From NCBI RefSeq assembly GCF_009695935.1, contig NZ_VUMY01000017.1, positions 1 through 60,021 on the forward strand: a stretch of DNA of 60,021 bases. The letters run 5' to 3'. This stretch comes from Mobiluncus porci (GTDB lineage: Bacteria > Actinomycetota > Actinomycetes > Actinomycetales > Actinomycetaceae). Of the stretch, positions 17,176 to 26,843 are shown in pieces. The first letter of the stretch is position 1, and each line of letters opens with the position of its first letter. The translations under genes and the position numbers were made by a program. The notes under the pieces are model-generated. The model was not told the DNA's origin. It was given only the letters and a program-made list of their open reading frames with translations, and did not search any database.

Positions 17176-18072
17176 TTAATTTTCCGGTACCGTTTCATCT
17201 AAATTTTTCACTGGCAACTTGCTCGGTAGCTCCCACTTGCGCGCCGCGATGAGAAGCCCTGCCCCAAAAACAACTCCTGCTCCCGCCACAATCTGGAACC
17301 ACCGCACGCCACCCACGGTGTATTGGTAGTCAATGCGCACAAATTCGAGTAAAAACCGCCCCAGAGAATACAGCAAGAAATACAGCGCCGTGAGCTCCCA
17401 GGCATAAAGATTTTCGCGGGACTCCCGCACCCGCTCGTAAAGCAAAATCACTCCGAGAGCAAAAAGATTCCAGATAATCTCGTAGAGGAAAGTCGGATGG
17501 AACAAAGTCCCGCTGGCGGTTCCAGCCGGAAGGTTCTCCGGGGCTATCTCCAGCCCCCACGGCAGGGTGGTGGCAGAGCCGTAGACTTCTTGGTTGAAAT
17601 AGTTCCCCAAGCGCCCCAGGGCTTGGGCCACGAGAACCGTGGGCGCTACCGCGTCAATAAAAACCCCGACCGGTAAGCCTCGACGCCGCATCATGACCAC
17701 CATCGTCAAAACTCCGGCAATCAGCCCGCCATAGATCGCCAAGCCGCCTTGCCAAATCGCGAAAGGCTGCCACCAGGGAATCCCCGGCCCGAAATAATCC
17801 CCCGGATAGGACAGCACCGCCATCGCGCGCGCGCCGAGAATCCCGAAAACACACACGTAGAGCCCCACATCCCACAACAGGTTAGGATCCCCGCCGCGTT
17901 TCTTCCAGCGCCGTGATGACCAGAGAATCGCCACAATCATGCCGGTAATAATCCACAGGGCATACCAGCGAATCGTGAGCGGTCCCAAAGAAAGCGCAAT
18001 TGGTGAGGGCGGTGAAGGAATCGCGAGGGGCAACAAGCGGGTCGCCGCAAGGCTGGCCAAGAGAGTTGGCAT
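17176..18072 (-). CDS. lgt: Prolipoprotein diacylglyceryl transferase
   Basis: Lgt transfers diacylglycerol from phosphatidylglycerol to the lipobox Cys of lipoproteins in the membrane. The 298-aa protein has about seven membrane segments. The signature GRLGNYFNQEVYG (from about 153) and the HPTFLYE segment around the catalytic region are present. ATG 18072 follows directly on the trpC stop, so it ends the hisF-hisI-trpC-lgt run. The lipoprotein ThiB in this window is one expected substrate. Confidence 0.96.
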   Translation of the reverse strand: MPTLLASLAATRLLPLAIPSPPSPIALSLGPLTIRWYALWIITGMIVAILWSSRRWKKRGGDPNLLWDVGLYVCVFGILGARAMAVLSYPGDYFGPGIPWWQPFAIWQGGLAIYGGLIAGVLTMVVMMRRRGLPVGVFIDAVAPTVLVAQALGRLGNYFNQEVYGSATTLPWGLEIAPENLPAGTASGTLFHPTFLYEIIWNLFALGVILLYERVRESRENLYAWELTALYFLLYSLGRFLLEFVRIDYQYTVGGVRWFQIVAGAGVVFGAGLLIAARKWELPSKLPVKNLDETVPEN

Positions 18073-18933
18073 TTAGGCTTCGCCTTCTTTCTCATCGGTG
18101 TGATGACGGTATCGAGAAGCACGATCGGGGCGCAGCGCCGGATGCTGGGCCGCGGAGGTCATTTTTCGAAGCAAGGAGCGCGGATCTGGGGAGCGAACCA
18201 GCGACTCGCCGACCAAGACGGCATCGGCTCCCACCCGCGCATAGTCAAACACGTCCCGCGGCCCGCGCACCCCAGACTCAGCCACTACGGTGATATCGGG
18301 AGGAATCACGTCAATAATCTGTTCGCACATGGAGCGATCCACCGCGCCGGTTTCGCGATCTCTAGCATTAATGCCGATGATGCGGGCGCCAGCCTGGATT
18401 GCTTGCCTCGCCTCGAGACGGGAATGACACTCCACGAGGGCTTCCATTCCGAGCGACTGGGTTCTCTCCACCAGGAGGTCCAGCACTATCGGCTCCAACA
18501 GCGCCGCCATGAGGAGCACCATGTCGGCTCCGAGCGCGCGAGATTCGTGAATCTGGTAGGGGGTGACGACGTATTCTTTTCGCAGCAGCGGCACCTCGAC
18601 GGCGCGGCGCACCGCCCGAAAATCATCTAAGGTTCCCAGATAGTTGGGGGTTTCCGTCACGACAGAAATCGCCACCGATCCGCCCGCCACATATTCGCGA
18701 GCCAGCTCTCCGGGGTCTTCAATCGGGTCGAGGAATCCGGCGGTGGGAGTGCGGCGTTTAATCTCTCCCATCACTGCCACAAATCCGGGATGGGAATGCA
18801 GGGCTGCGGCCCCATTCTTCGGGCTGGGGGCTTTCCGCGCCTTTTCTTTCAGTTCCTCAAGGGGCATGGTGGTTTGACGAAGGGACACTTCTGCCTGGGT
18901 TTGCTTATAAATCTCCGCATAGGTCAACACCAT
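18073..18933 (-). CDS. trpC: Indole-3-glycerol-phosphate synthase
   Basis: TrpC closes the indole ring of tryptophan from carboxyphenylamino-deoxyribulose phosphate. The 286-aa TIM barrel shows AVMGEIKRRTPTAG (catalytic Glu/Lys of strand 1), VPLLRKEYVV (catalytic Lys), IGINARDRETGAVD and VVAESGVRGPRD. The start at ATG 18933 shares its A with the TGA of hisI (TGATG), the mark of coupled translation. Longer upstream in-frame starts would lie inside hisI. No other trp gene is next to it, but a his-trpC-lgt arrangement is common in actinobacteria. Confidence 0.95.
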   Translation of the reverse strand: MVLTYAEIYKQTQAEVSLRQTTMPLEELKEKARKAPSPKNGAAALHSHPGFVAVMGEIKRRTPTAGFLDPIEDPGELAREYVAGGSVAISVVTETPNYLGTLDDFRAVRRAVEVPLLRKEYVVTPYQIHESRALGADMVLLMAALLEPIVLDLLVERTQSLGMEALVECHSRLEARQAIQAGARIIGINARDRETGAVDRSMCEQIIDVIPPDITVVAESGVRGPRDVFDYARVGADAVLVGESLVRSPDPRSLLRKMTSAAQHPALRPDRASRYRHHTDEKEGEA

Positions 18934-19379
18934 CAGGAAGCCTCCCCCGCTTCCTCGGACTCCGCCGCGTTCGTTTTCTCGGCCAAATTCTCGGCCAAAT
19001 TCTCGGCCAATCCCTGCGCGCGGACCCCAAAAAACGCCGGCTCGACTTTTCCGCCGGCATCGAAACAGGAAAATGTTCCCGTGTGACAGGCCACGCCTAT
19101 CTGTTCGACCTGGAGTAACAGCGCATCCCCATCGCAGTCGATTTCGATGCCGCGCAACAATTGGAAGTGTCCGGAAGTGTCGCCTTTGCGCCAATATTCC
19201 TGGCGAGATCGAGACCAAAAAGTGACGCGCCCCTCTTTCAGGGTGCGCGCCAAGGCTTCATCGTCCATATAGCCAACCATCAAAACCCGTCCGCTGGTGG
19301 CGTCTTGGATTACCGCGCACACCAGCCCATTAGCGTCACGCTTCAGGCGTGAGGACACGGCGTCGGGCAATTGAATCAC
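18933..19379 (-). CDS. hisI: Phosphoribosyl-AMP cyclohydrolase
   Basis: HisI opens the adenine ring of PR-AMP, step 3 of histidine synthesis. The 148-aa protein has [33 protein letters not shown] and the zinc-binding ending [10 protein letters not shown]. The C-terminus carries an added tail with LAEN repeated, from a 12-bp tandem repeat around 18978-19012, not part of the conserved enzyme. It is followed at once by trpC. It is separated from hisF by 87 bp. Confidence 0.95.
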   Translation of the reverse strand: MIQLPDAVSSRLKRDANGLVCAVIQDATSGRVLMVGYMDDEALARTLKEGRVTFWSRSRQEYWRKGDTSGHFQLLRGIEIDCDGDALLLQVEQIGVACHTGTFSCFDAGGKVEPAFFGVRAQGLAENLAENLAEKTNAAESEEAGEAS

Positions 19380-19466
19380 GAGATTATACTGCCACGTAGA
19401 CCCCTATGTTCACCAAATCGAGTGAGTTTTTTGCCCGCTCTCAAAAACCCAACAACCCATTTTCGG

Positions 19467-20258
19467 CTAGCGAACGGCGAAGCCGGCGTCACCAAGGGCT
19501 TGTTTGACCTCGGCGAGGGAAACTTCCCCAAAGTGGAATACCGAGGCTCCCAAGACGGCATCCGCACCTGCTCGCGCCGCTTCTACGAAGTGTGCAGCCG
19601 TGCCCGCACCGCCCGAAGCGATGAGAGGAACCGGACAGATTTCCCGAACCATCCCCAACATTTCGAGGTCAAAGCCGTTTTTCGTACCATCGGCATCCAT
19701 CGAGTTCAGCAAGACCTCTCCGGCTCCCAAATCGGTGGCTTTCCGAATCCACTCCAAGAGGTCGATGCCGGTGGATTGTTTGCCGCCGTGGGTCGTGACT
19801 TCAAATCCTGACGGGGTCTCCACCCCCTCGCGAACTCTCCTCGCATCTGCTGACAAGACGAGGATCTGGACTCCGAACCGTTTCGCGATTTCTTCAATCA
19901 GCTCCGGGCGCGCAATCGCAGCCGTGTTCACTCCCACTTTGTCGGCGCCCGCGTGGAGAAGCCGGTCTACGTCTTCTAGACTCCGCACCCCTCCCCCCAC
20001 CGTCAGAGGCACAAAAACCTCGGCAGCGCAACGCTCGACAATGCCAGTCATCGTGGCGCGGCCTTCTTGGGAAGCGGAAACATCCAGGAAAGTGATCTCG
20101 TCCGCGCCACTCTCGCTATAGCAAGCAGCCAGCTCAACGGGATCTCCGGCGTCCCTCAAGTTTTCAAAGTTCACCCCTTTGACCACCCGACCGGCATTCA
20201 CATCGAGACAGGGAATCACGCGAATCGTCAAAGTATCTTCCGCAAAACGTTGGGACAT
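19467..20258 (-). CDS. hisF: Imidazole glycerol phosphate synthase cyclase subunit
   Basis: HisF uses ammonia from the HisH glutaminase to form imidazole glycerol phosphate and AICAR. The 263-aa half-barrel repeat protein shows [15 protein letters not shown] (catalytic Asp), the phosphate loops [11 protein letters not shown] and [12 protein letters not shown], and [15 protein letters not shown] with the second Asp. ATG 20258 has AAAGGAAC upstream; a longer frame to 20342 has no support. hisH is not in this window. Confidence 0.96.
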   Translation of the reverse strand: MSQRFAEDTLTIRVIPCLDVNAGRVVKGVNFENLRDAGDPVELAACYSESGADEITFLDVSASQEGRATMTGIVERCAAEVFVPLTVGGGVRSLEDVDRLLHAGADKVGVNTAAIARPELIEEIAKRFGVQILVLSADARRVREGVETPSGFEVTTHGGKQSTGIDLLEWIRKATDLGAGEVLLNSMDADGTKNGFDLEMLGMVREICPVPLIASGGAGTAAHFVEAARAGADAVLGASVFHFGEVSLAEVKQALGDAGFAVR

Positions 20259-20338
20259 TCTTGTTCCTTTCAGGGTTCGGGCTCTCTCGAAGTTAAATCT
20301 CATCTCTTCTGAGTCTCGGAGTGAAGCGCTTTTCTTCC

Positions 20339-21964
20339 TCACAAAGTGGCAGCCGGTTTCGGTTTGCTGGGATCCCAGGCGGCCAAGACATCAATCATCA
20401 AGATGGTGGCCTGGTTTCCCGCTCCTTGTGCCGGCGGAACCTGGACGACAATCCGCGACCCAATCTTTTGGTCGGTAATGGCTCGCATCACGCCGGACTG
20501 CAAAGTGCCGTCGAGCCGGAGTTTCACGGGTTCTTCCCAATGGTCTTTTAGTAGCGCCGGCGGGTTGGAGAAGGAATACTCAAGGTATCTCACCAAGACG
20601 GTCTGTCCCACGGAGACGGTGGCGCCTTTCCCGTCCAGCAAGGTGTCAACCCGAAAATCACCGGTAAATTCGCCGGAAACGCTTGGAGTCAAGACCTCGT
20701 TTTCCTCGCTAATACCAATCCCAGATTCTGGCGGGAGGGACTGCATGGTTCCGGAAAGTTCCGTGGGAATCACGTCAATCACTCCGATTTCCATCCGTGA
20801 GGTGCCTTTGTCCTTTACCGGCTGTTTCAAAAGGTATCGAGACCCTTCGGTGGCGTTTTGCACCGTGTTATAGACCTCCGACCCGAGAACTTCGGGAGAC
20901 AACTTCCCCACCAAGACGGAGTCATCCCCGCCGGCTGAAAGTAGCTTCCCGTCCAGACCGGAAAACACGGTGATCCGCAGCGCCACGGTTCTTCCGACAG
21001 TAACCTTTTTCCCCGTTCCTTTCAGGAGAATCTGGGTGGAGGCCTTGTCCAGGGGCAGCGGTTCGGAAAGGCTCAATACCGGCTGGGCTCCGACCGCGCC
21101 GAGGACCTCAATATGTGAGCGTTGGGGGTCGTTAGCAACCACTCGCGTTTGGAACCACAGCACGAGAACGAGCGCGGCAATCGCGAGGAAAGCCAGAATT
21201 CCCAAAGTCAGCAAAATGGGCACTTTGCGGGTCTTGGACAGTGGCTTCGGGAGGCGGGGTTTATCCCGCAGCTTCGCGGCACGACGTCGACCCACGGTAA
21301 GGCGAGTGGTGGGAGCGTGTTTCAGCGCCGCGGCCGAGGTCGATGGGTCAGAGGTTTTCGGCAAGGTGCCATTCTTTTTGGCGGCCTCGGTAGACACGGG
21401 CTTCTCCGCTGTCGGCTCAGTGGCTACCGCCTCGTTCTCAACGGCTGCTTTCTCCATCCGCGAAGCTTCCACCCGCACTGGGCGGGGAGGCGCCACTTCA
21501 GTCGGCGGTGTTGGCTGAGCCTCGAGGGGGCTCAGCGAGGCAGTCTCCGTTCGAGAAGGTTCGGGAGACGTTTGTGCTCGCGGTGGGAGCGAGCCGGCCC
21601 CGTGGCGTTTTTCGCGGCGAGTGAGCCGTCTGGGTTGCTCGGTAACCGGTTGGGTCCGCTCTTGCTCGGCAGCGCGGGTCATCTTCTGGAAAGACTCAAA
21701 GTCATTGAACCCATTTTCGTGCAGCCACTTGGTGAAAAGATCGGCTGCCCCCGGGCTCACCCCCGACAGTTGCGAGGCGGTCTCACCACTCGCTTCCCCG
21801 CTTCCCGCGGCGGTTAAACCGCTTCCCGCGTCGAGTTTTTGGGCGGCTAACTTTGCCCTCCGGCGCGGGGAATCCGCCAAGTCTCGGTGAGGGCGCGGGC
21901 GCGGGACATCGTCCACCGGACCCGCGGCCCGATGGGAGTTACGTCGCGTCGGATTCTCGTTCAA
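20339..21964 (-). CDS. Membrane-anchored FKBP-like protein in the pup operon
   Basis: The 541-aa protein has three parts. Residues 1 to about 245 are polar, Pro/Ala/Glu-rich and probably disordered in the cytoplasm. One membrane helix follows ([20 protein letters not shown]). The extracytoplasmic part holds two degenerate FKBP-type domains. The second has [20 protein letters not shown], like the active-site edge of FKBP isomerases, but several aromatic active-site residues are not evident. FKBP-type proteins often follow pafA in actinobacteria. ATG overlaps the pafA stop by 4 nt. Isomerase activity is doubtful; a link to protein quality control is inference from context. Confidence 0.7.
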   Translation of the reverse strand: MNENPTRRNSHRAAGPVDDVPRPRPHRDLADSPRRRAKLAAQKLDAGSGLTAAGSGEASGETASQLSGVSPGAADLFTKWLHENGFNDFESFQKMTRAAEQERTQPVTEQPRRLTRREKRHGAGSLPPRAQTSPEPSRTETASLSPLEAQPTPPTEVAPPRPVRVEASRMEKAAVENEAVATEPTAEKPVSTEAAKKNGTLPKTSDPSTSAAALKHAPTTRLTVGRRRAAKLRDKPRLPKPLSKTRKVPILLTLGILAFLAIAALVLVLWFQTRVVANDPQRSHIEVLGAVGAQPVLSLSEPLPLDKASTQILLKGTGKKVTVGRTVALRITVFSGLDGKLLSAGGDDSVLVGKLSPEVLGSEVYNTVQNATEGSRYLLKQPVKDKGTSRMEIGVIDVIPTELSGTMQSLPPESGIGISEENEVLTPSVSGEFTGDFRVDTLLDGKGATVSVGQTVLVRYLEYSFSNPPALLKDHWEEPVKLRLDGTLQSGVMRAITDQKIGSRIVVQVPPAQGAGNQATILMIDVLAAWDPSKPKPAATL

Positions 21965-23349
21965 ACTGTCTCCATCGTTCCCATCAGTTTAGCTACCTCC
22001 TCGGACTTCGTCGCGAAGGGATCCGAAAGTGTCACGGTTCCCAGCCCCGATTCCGGTAGCCGTAGGTGCGTCCAATCCGCCTGGAGGTCAACGCGTTGCT
22101 CCCGCGCTTTTCCAATGAGGTCTCCGCGAAGTAGCGCCCGCGTATTGGCTGGTGGGGTGGTTTTCGCTGTTGTAACCGCTGCGGGGGCGCTGAGTCGGCG
22201 CGCCAAACCGCGTTCCTCCAGTTTTAGCCCCGCCACGAGGTCGTGATAGGCCAAATCGAGTCTCGCAAGTTTCGAGTCCCCCCATTCGAGCCCTTGCCGA
22301 CTTCGCAGTCCCTCCAGTAGTAACCTCTTGGTCGGCCAATCCAACACTCCCACCAGCCGCTCCAGGTCCCCGCTCCCGAGCGCCTCGAGACACTCGCCCC
22401 ATTCTCGCAAAACTTCACGGTAATCGGCGCTCAAGTCGGCGGCCTCGAAGGCCCGACTCAGCCTCTCCCAAAACACCCTCTGAATCTCAAGAGCGGTCCG
22501 GCGCGAACCATCGGCCAGTTCCAAGGGCGTGCCCTCGTGTGGCGAGTCTTGAGAAATCCCCTGGAGCGCCGCTATTGGCGAAGTCAAAGTCAGGTCCGTG
22601 AAATCCAGCCCCGCCTCGAGCGCCCCGAGCAGAAGATTCATGGTAGCGATCTTGAAGCGGGTCGGAGTCTCTAAAACATTGGAATCTCCCACAATCACGT
22701 GGAGCCGCCGATACAGTTTCGCATCCGCGTGGGGCTCATCTCGCGTATTCACCAAGGGGCGAGTCGAGGTCGTGGCGGCAGACACCGTGTCATCGATCTG
22801 AAAAGCCCGACCCGAGAGGCAAAACTTTGTTTCCCCTTTAATCTTCAGCAGCGCCCCTGACCCCGTCACGACCTGACGGGTCACCAAGAAGGCAACGAGA
22901 GACTCCACCAAATCCCGAAATTTTCCGGAGCGATACAACAGATAGTTCTCGTGGCACCCGCAGGAGTTCCCCGCCGAATCCAGGTTGTTTTTGAACAGGT
23001 GAACCTGGGTGGGAGTGCCTAAATCCGCCGACAAGCGGGCCGAAGCCTCCGTGGCCATGTCGCGAAGAATCTCCGCTCCGGCGCGATCTTGAGCCAAAAT
23101 ATCGCTCAAATCTTGGCATTCCGCCGTGGCGTACTCCGGATGCGAACCCACATCGAGATAGAGCCGCCCCCCGTTTTCCAAGAAAACCGAAGTGGATTGG
23201 GTTCGGTTTAAAACCCCCGCGAATAGGGCCCGACCTGCCGTGTCGGCGTCTGTAGTGGGGGTACCATGCGGGCCGACCGCGAGAATCCCATACTCGGTTT
23301 CAATCCCGAAAATGCGCGGAGCGAGGCGATCTAGATGAGGCGAGGTCAT
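21961..23349 (-). CDS. pafA: Pup--protein ligase PafA
   Basis: PafA joins the C-terminal Glu of Pup to lysines of target proteins using ATP. The 462-aa protein starts with the glutamine-synthetase-like strand RIFGIETEYGILAVGP, then NGGRLYLDVGSHPEYAT, HLFKNNLDSAGNSCGCHENY and NTRDEPHADAKLYRRLHVI, all typical of the carboxylate-amine ligase fold of the Pup ligase branch. It lacks the Dop loop insert, which separates it from Dop upstream. It lies 9 bp after pup and overlaps the FKBP-like gene. Confidence 0.96.
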   Translation of the reverse strand: MTSPHLDRLAPRIFGIETEYGILAVGPHGTPTTDADTAGRALFAGVLNRTQSTSVFLENGGRLYLDVGSHPEYATAECQDLSDILAQDRAGAEILRDMATEASARLSADLGTPTQVHLFKNNLDSAGNSCGCHENYLLYRSGKFRDLVESLVAFLVTRQVVTGSGALLKIKGETKFCLSGRAFQIDDTVSAATTSTRPLVNTRDEPHADAKLYRRLHVIVGDSNVLETPTRFKIATMNLLLGALEAGLDFTDLTLTSPIAALQGISQDSPHEGTPLELADGSRRTALEIQRVFWERLSRAFEAADLSADYREVLREWGECLEALGSGDLERLVGVLDWPTKRLLLEGLRSRQGLEWGDSKLARLDLAYHDLVAGLKLEERGLARRLSAPAAVTTAKTTPPANTRALLRGDLIGKAREQRVDLQADWTHLRLPESGLGTVTLSDPFATKSEEVAKLMGTMETV

Positions 23350-23358
23350 GGCGGTTCC

Positions 23359-23544
23359 TTATTCACCGCCCTCTTGGACAAAGCCCTGGACGAAACTCTG
23401 GGCATCTTGAGCGACCAGGTCCTCGATTTCGTCTAGCAAGTCATCCAAACCCAGGGGAACCTGGGACTGGGTGGTAGAGCTGGCCATGGTCGCGCCTGTC
23501 GCGGGCGTGTCCCCCGCGGGCCGGTTAATCTGTGATTGTTCCAT
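23359..23544 (-). CDS. pup: Prokaryotic ubiquitin-like protein Pup
   Basis: Pup is a small disordered modifier that tags proteins. The 61-aa protein has the conserved coiled segment LDDLLDEIEDLVAQDAQSFV that binds ARC, and ends FVQEGGE. The terminal residue is already Glu, so deamidation by Dop is not needed before ligation. ATG at 23544 has GGAGGAAAG in front; the frame also allows 23556, but that codon overlaps the ribosome site. The 84-bp gap to dop contains a short direct repeat (CACTAGCTTGGTC twice). Confidence 0.95.
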   Translation of the reverse strand: MEQSQINRPAGDTPATGATMASSTTQSQVPLGLDDLLDEIEDLVAQDAQSFVQGFVQEGGE

Positions 23545-23640
23545 TCTTTCCTCCATATCTACTCTAGAGTCTCTCCCCCTTGGCCACTAGCTTGGTCGCC
23601 AGATTTGTCACTAGCTTGGTCTCTAGCGGGGCGAACGTCA

Positions 23641-25200
23641 CTAACGACGCTCTCCCCCAACAGTTTCTGCAAGGGTAGCGGCGGGTTCGCCAAGGGTCAG
23701 CCGACGCCACTGTCCTGAGTCGTCCACTACCAGGCTATCCCACGAGGCCGCTATCAGGTCTTTTCGAGACTTGACGGCTTGGCCTCTCACAGTTGCTCTA
23801 GTGGAATCGGGAGGTTCCACCGTCGCAATAATCACCGCGCAGCGCCCCACGACTTCCTCTAGATAACCCTGGAGTTTATCCACCGGAGAGTGGCCTTTGC
23901 GAAGGTCAGCCCACTGAATATCCAAGGCCGCCAGTTTCGGATCCTCCCATCCGCCGCGAAGTCTAGAAGCCAGCTTGGCGAGTAAAGCCCGTTTCGCCAC
24001 CCATTCCACGCGTCCTTCGGCTTCTCCCCCGTTGAGCATCTTTGCGGTTTCTATCCAGGTAGCGACGTCTTTCAGGGCTTCATCAGCGAGTTCAGTCTCG
24101 GGGAATTCAGCCAAAAACTCGCCGGTGCGCTCGGCCGCCTCGAGCTGCCAGGCGACACTTGACCGCTCTCGGCCATCATTGCAAGGGAGTTTCGTTTCAA
24201 AATCAATATCGCGCGAGATCTGCCACACGGCCTCGACCGGATCACTCGTGAAGAACAGGCCTTGGAGAGGGAACTCGCGGTGGTATTTGGTGGCGATTTC
24301 CAGCGCCGCCAACCAGGCTCGAGTGGAAGCCACTTTCGCCAAGATCGAACCCTGAAAACGGTTCGCATCCCCATTGATGACGTGGAAACGACGCCACTGG
24401 CTGCCCGCGTGGGGTTCGTCACGAGTATTGACAATCGGACGGTTGAAGGTCGTTTGCAACCCCACCAAATCCGCGATGAAATCGGCGCGTTGGGAAATCT
24501 GGAACCCGGGCTTTTCACTCTTCTGGCCAAGTCCGACCCTTCCCGCGCCACAGATAACCGGTCTCGTCGCCAAGAACGGCACCAGGTAGTCGCGCAGAGT
24601 CTCGAAAGGAATCGCCCGCGCTACCTGGTAGTTCTCGTGGCTACCGTAAGACGACCCTTTAGAGTCCGTGTTGTTCTTGTAGAGAAGCACATCGTGGCCC
24701 ATTTTCGCGGCTCGCTCCATCGCCACGCGGGCAAGGTGTTCCCCCGCCACATCCCAGGTCACCGCCTCCAGGGAAGTCAAAACCTCCGGCGAAGAATACT
24801 CGGGATGGGCGTGGTCAACGTAGAAACGTCCCCCGTTAGTCATGACTACATTCGTCATCATCGGGCTGGAGAGATCGCCTAGCTCGCCGCGGTCAACTGC
24901 GGTTCCCTCCACGGGTCGGTCGGTGTCTCCGCTGGGAGCAAAGGCATGGGGGTCATCTGTCAACAGGGAAGGGTGGGCGCTGGCTCGTTCCAGGTGGGTT
25001 CCCCGTAAATCCTGCAAGGGGTTTTCCCCCGCCCAATCCCAGGCAATCGCCCGGCCATCGGGTCGCAAGGTGGACTGCCAGGCCCGCACTGCCTTCGCGG
25101 TAGCCACCGCTAAAGCTGGAGAGGAGAAACGCGACTCCACGGGAGAGGCCGGCATGACCCCGAATTCGGTTTCCAAACCGATGACGTGGGGCTGATTCAA
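23641..25200 (-). CDS. dop: Pup deamidase/depupylase Dop
   Basis: The 519-aa homologue of PafA removes Pup from substrates, and deamidates Pup in species with Pup-Gln. It starts HVIGLETEFGVMP with the catalytic acidic strand, and carries TNGGRFYVDHAHPEYSSPE, LLYKNNTDSKGSSYGSHENY and NTRDEPHAGSQWRRFHVINGD. Extra residues after the first strand (about 40-90) form the Dop loop that PafA lacks. Since Pup here ends in Glu, depupylation is the likely job. ATG overlaps the arc stop by 4 nt. Confidence 0.95.
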   Translation of the reverse strand: MNQPHVIGLETEFGVMPASPVESRFSSPALAVATAKAVRAWQSTLRPDGRAIAWDWAGENPLQDLRGTHLERASAHPSLLTDDPHAFAPSGDTDRPVEGTAVDRGELGDLSSPMMTNVVMTNGGRFYVDHAHPEYSSPEVLTSLEAVTWDVAGEHLARVAMERAAKMGHDVLLYKNNTDSKGSSYGSHENYQVARAIPFETLRDYLVPFLATRPVICGAGRVGLGQKSEKPGFQISQRADFIADLVGLQTTFNRPIVNTRDEPHAGSQWRRFHVINGDANRFQGSILAKVASTRAWLAALEIATKYHREFPLQGLFFTSDPVEAVWQISRDIDFETKLPCNDGRERSSVAWQLEAAERTGEFLAEFPETELADEALKDVATWIETAKMLNGGEAEGRVEWVAKRALLAKLASRLRGGWEDPKLAALDIQWADLRKGHSPVDKLQGYLEEVVGRCAVIIATVEPPDSTRATVRGQAVKSRKDLIAASWDSLVVDDSGQWRRLTLGEPAATLAETVGGERR

Positions 25201-26843
25201 GAGGATACCTCACTTCCGTTGGATGAATACGGGCGGGATGCTTTTCCCGCGCTCAAAGTCGGGTCGTGAAAAACTGTCTGGATTTGGCCTTGGATCCCTA
25301 GTTCGCGGGTGAGTTTCTCCGGAGGTTGCATCAGGGTCAAGGCTCTCGCCTGGTCAACAGTTTGTCTAATCGCCTGGTCAAGGTCGCTCATCGTGATTCC
25401 CAGACCTTTTCCGGACAGTTCCCGCAAAATCGCCAGATGTTTCGTCAGGCTAGCCAGAGAAACGAGGAGCGCTCCGGTGACGACATCGGAGAAATACACC
25501 TCTGACAAGCGCTTTGACCCCGCTAAATCCAAGTACTTCACGGTGCAGAGATAGGTGGCTGGGGTGGGGGTAAACAGGCGGTTCACCGCCGTTTCCGTGA
25601 GGTTCACCGCGAGAATCGTGGGGCTGCCCGCCTCTTTGAGTTCGCGTTCATCAAAGGGGATGGCGGGACTCAAGTGGTGTGACAAGATCTGTCTTCCTGC
25701 GGAAGCATCGGGGCGTCCCACCCGAATTTTTAGGTCGAAACGCCCCGGTCGCAAAATCGCCGGATCAATCATGTCCTCACGGTTGGAGGCCCCAATCACG
25801 ACAACGTTACGGAGTTCCTCCAGACCGTCCATTTCGGTGAGAAGTTGGGGGACGAGGAAATTTTCGACATCGCTCGACACACCGCTCCCTCGCGTCCGAA
25901 ACAGGGCCTCCATCTCATCAAAAAACACCACGACCGGTCGGTTTCCTGCCGAGAGTTCCCTGGCGCGGTCAAAAATATCGCGAATCTCTCGTTCCGTTTC
26001 CCCCACGAATTTACTGAGTAGCTCGGGACCTTTCACGGAGAGAAACACCGAGGGGTTTTCGCCTCCGCTCAAAGAGGTGGCCACAGCCTTCGCGAGCATG
26101 GTTTTCCCGCATCCGGGCGGACCGTAAAGCAGGATACCGCGCGGCGGCTTCAGGCTGTATCTGGAATATAGCTCCGGATGGTTATACGGCAGTTCCACGG
26201 CGTTTCGCAAAGTGGCGATTTCGTCTTCCAAACCGCCAATGTCGTGGTAGGACACTTGGGGACTTTCCGGAGCCAAGGCTTGCTCCACTCCGGCGCGTTC
26301 CCACAGTTCCAACCCCCACTGGTTTTTCACGTCGACTCGAATCGTGTCTCCGCTTTTGACCGTGTTTTGAAGCGCCGCCGTGAGGTTCACCACGAGTTCG
26401 TTTCCACTAGCCAGCTTCACGACCCCGCGTCCGTCTTTCACTTCCGTAAGCACCCCGATGGTTCCGACCGCTCTGGGCGTGGCGGGGGCGAGTGCCACCA
26501 GATTGTCGTTTATCCACAAGCCGTCCCCGGGTTTCAGGTCTTGGAGCCCCTGGTTATCAGACATTGCAATGCGAAGTTGCCTGCCCTCGGAAACCACCTC
26601 GGCCTCAGTCTGGCTCGCTTTCGGGTCTTCGCCCGCGGACTCAGCGGCGTCTTGATGAAACCCCTCGAAAACCGCAAAATGCAGCGGCGGTTGGCTGACT
26701 TGGAGGATGGTCTCGCGCATCTGTTCTAGCTGCATTTTCGCCTCACGCAAGGCCATCTTCAGCCGGTCGTGTTGCGCCTCGAGGGAAACCAGTTCGCGCT
26801 GCAAATCCGCCAGGTCTTCGGAACTGTCGGGGAGGTCACTCAT
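25197..26843 (-). CDS. arc: Proteasome-associated AAA ATPase ARC/Mpa
   Basis: The 548-aa hexameric unfoldase recognises Pup through an N-terminal coiled coil (about 8-48). Two OB-fold interdomains follow (about 85-190), then one AAA module with Walker A GPPGCGKT (241-248), Walker B VVFFDEMEALF and an arginine-finger region. The start is ATG 26843, overlapping trmI by 8 bp; a long upstream extension is the reverse side of trmI. The C-terminus reads SYSSNGSEVSS-like and ends in Ser-Ser. It lacks the Gln-Tyr-Leu tail with which Mpa docks to the 20S core, which fits the absence of prcBA next to pup. Confidence 0.94.
   Translation of the reverse strand: MSDLPDSSEDLADLQRELVSLEAQHDRLKMALREAKMQLEQMRETILQVSQPPLHFAVFEGFHQDAAESAGEDPKASQTEAEVVSEGRQLRIAMSDNQGLQDLKPGDGLWINDNLVALAPATPRAVGTIGVLTEVKDGRGVVKLASGNELVVNLTAALQNTVKSGDTIRVDVKNQWGLELWERAGVEQALAPESPQVSYHDIGGLEDEIATLRNAVELPYNHPELYSRYSLKPPRGILLYGPPGCGKTMLAKAVATSLSGGENPSVFLSVKGPELLSKFVGETEREIRDIFDRARELSAGNRPVVVFFDEMEALFRTRGSGVSSDVENFLVPQLLTEMDGLEELRNVVVIGASNREDMIDPAILRPGRFDLKIRVGRPDASAGRQILSHHLSPAIPFDERELKEAGSPTILAVNLTETAVNRLFTPTPATYLCTVKYLDLAGSKRLSEVYFSDVVTGALLVSLASLTKHLAILRELSGKGLGITMSDLDQAIRQTVDQARALTLMQPPEKLTRELGIQGQIQTVFHDPTLSAGKASRPYSSNGSEVSS

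Noticed and set aside
20339-21964. Long open frames on the plus strand across the pafA/FKBP region and elsewhere
   Set aside because: They are shadows of GC-biased genes: no ribosome sites, no family similarity, and they fully overlap well-supported genes.
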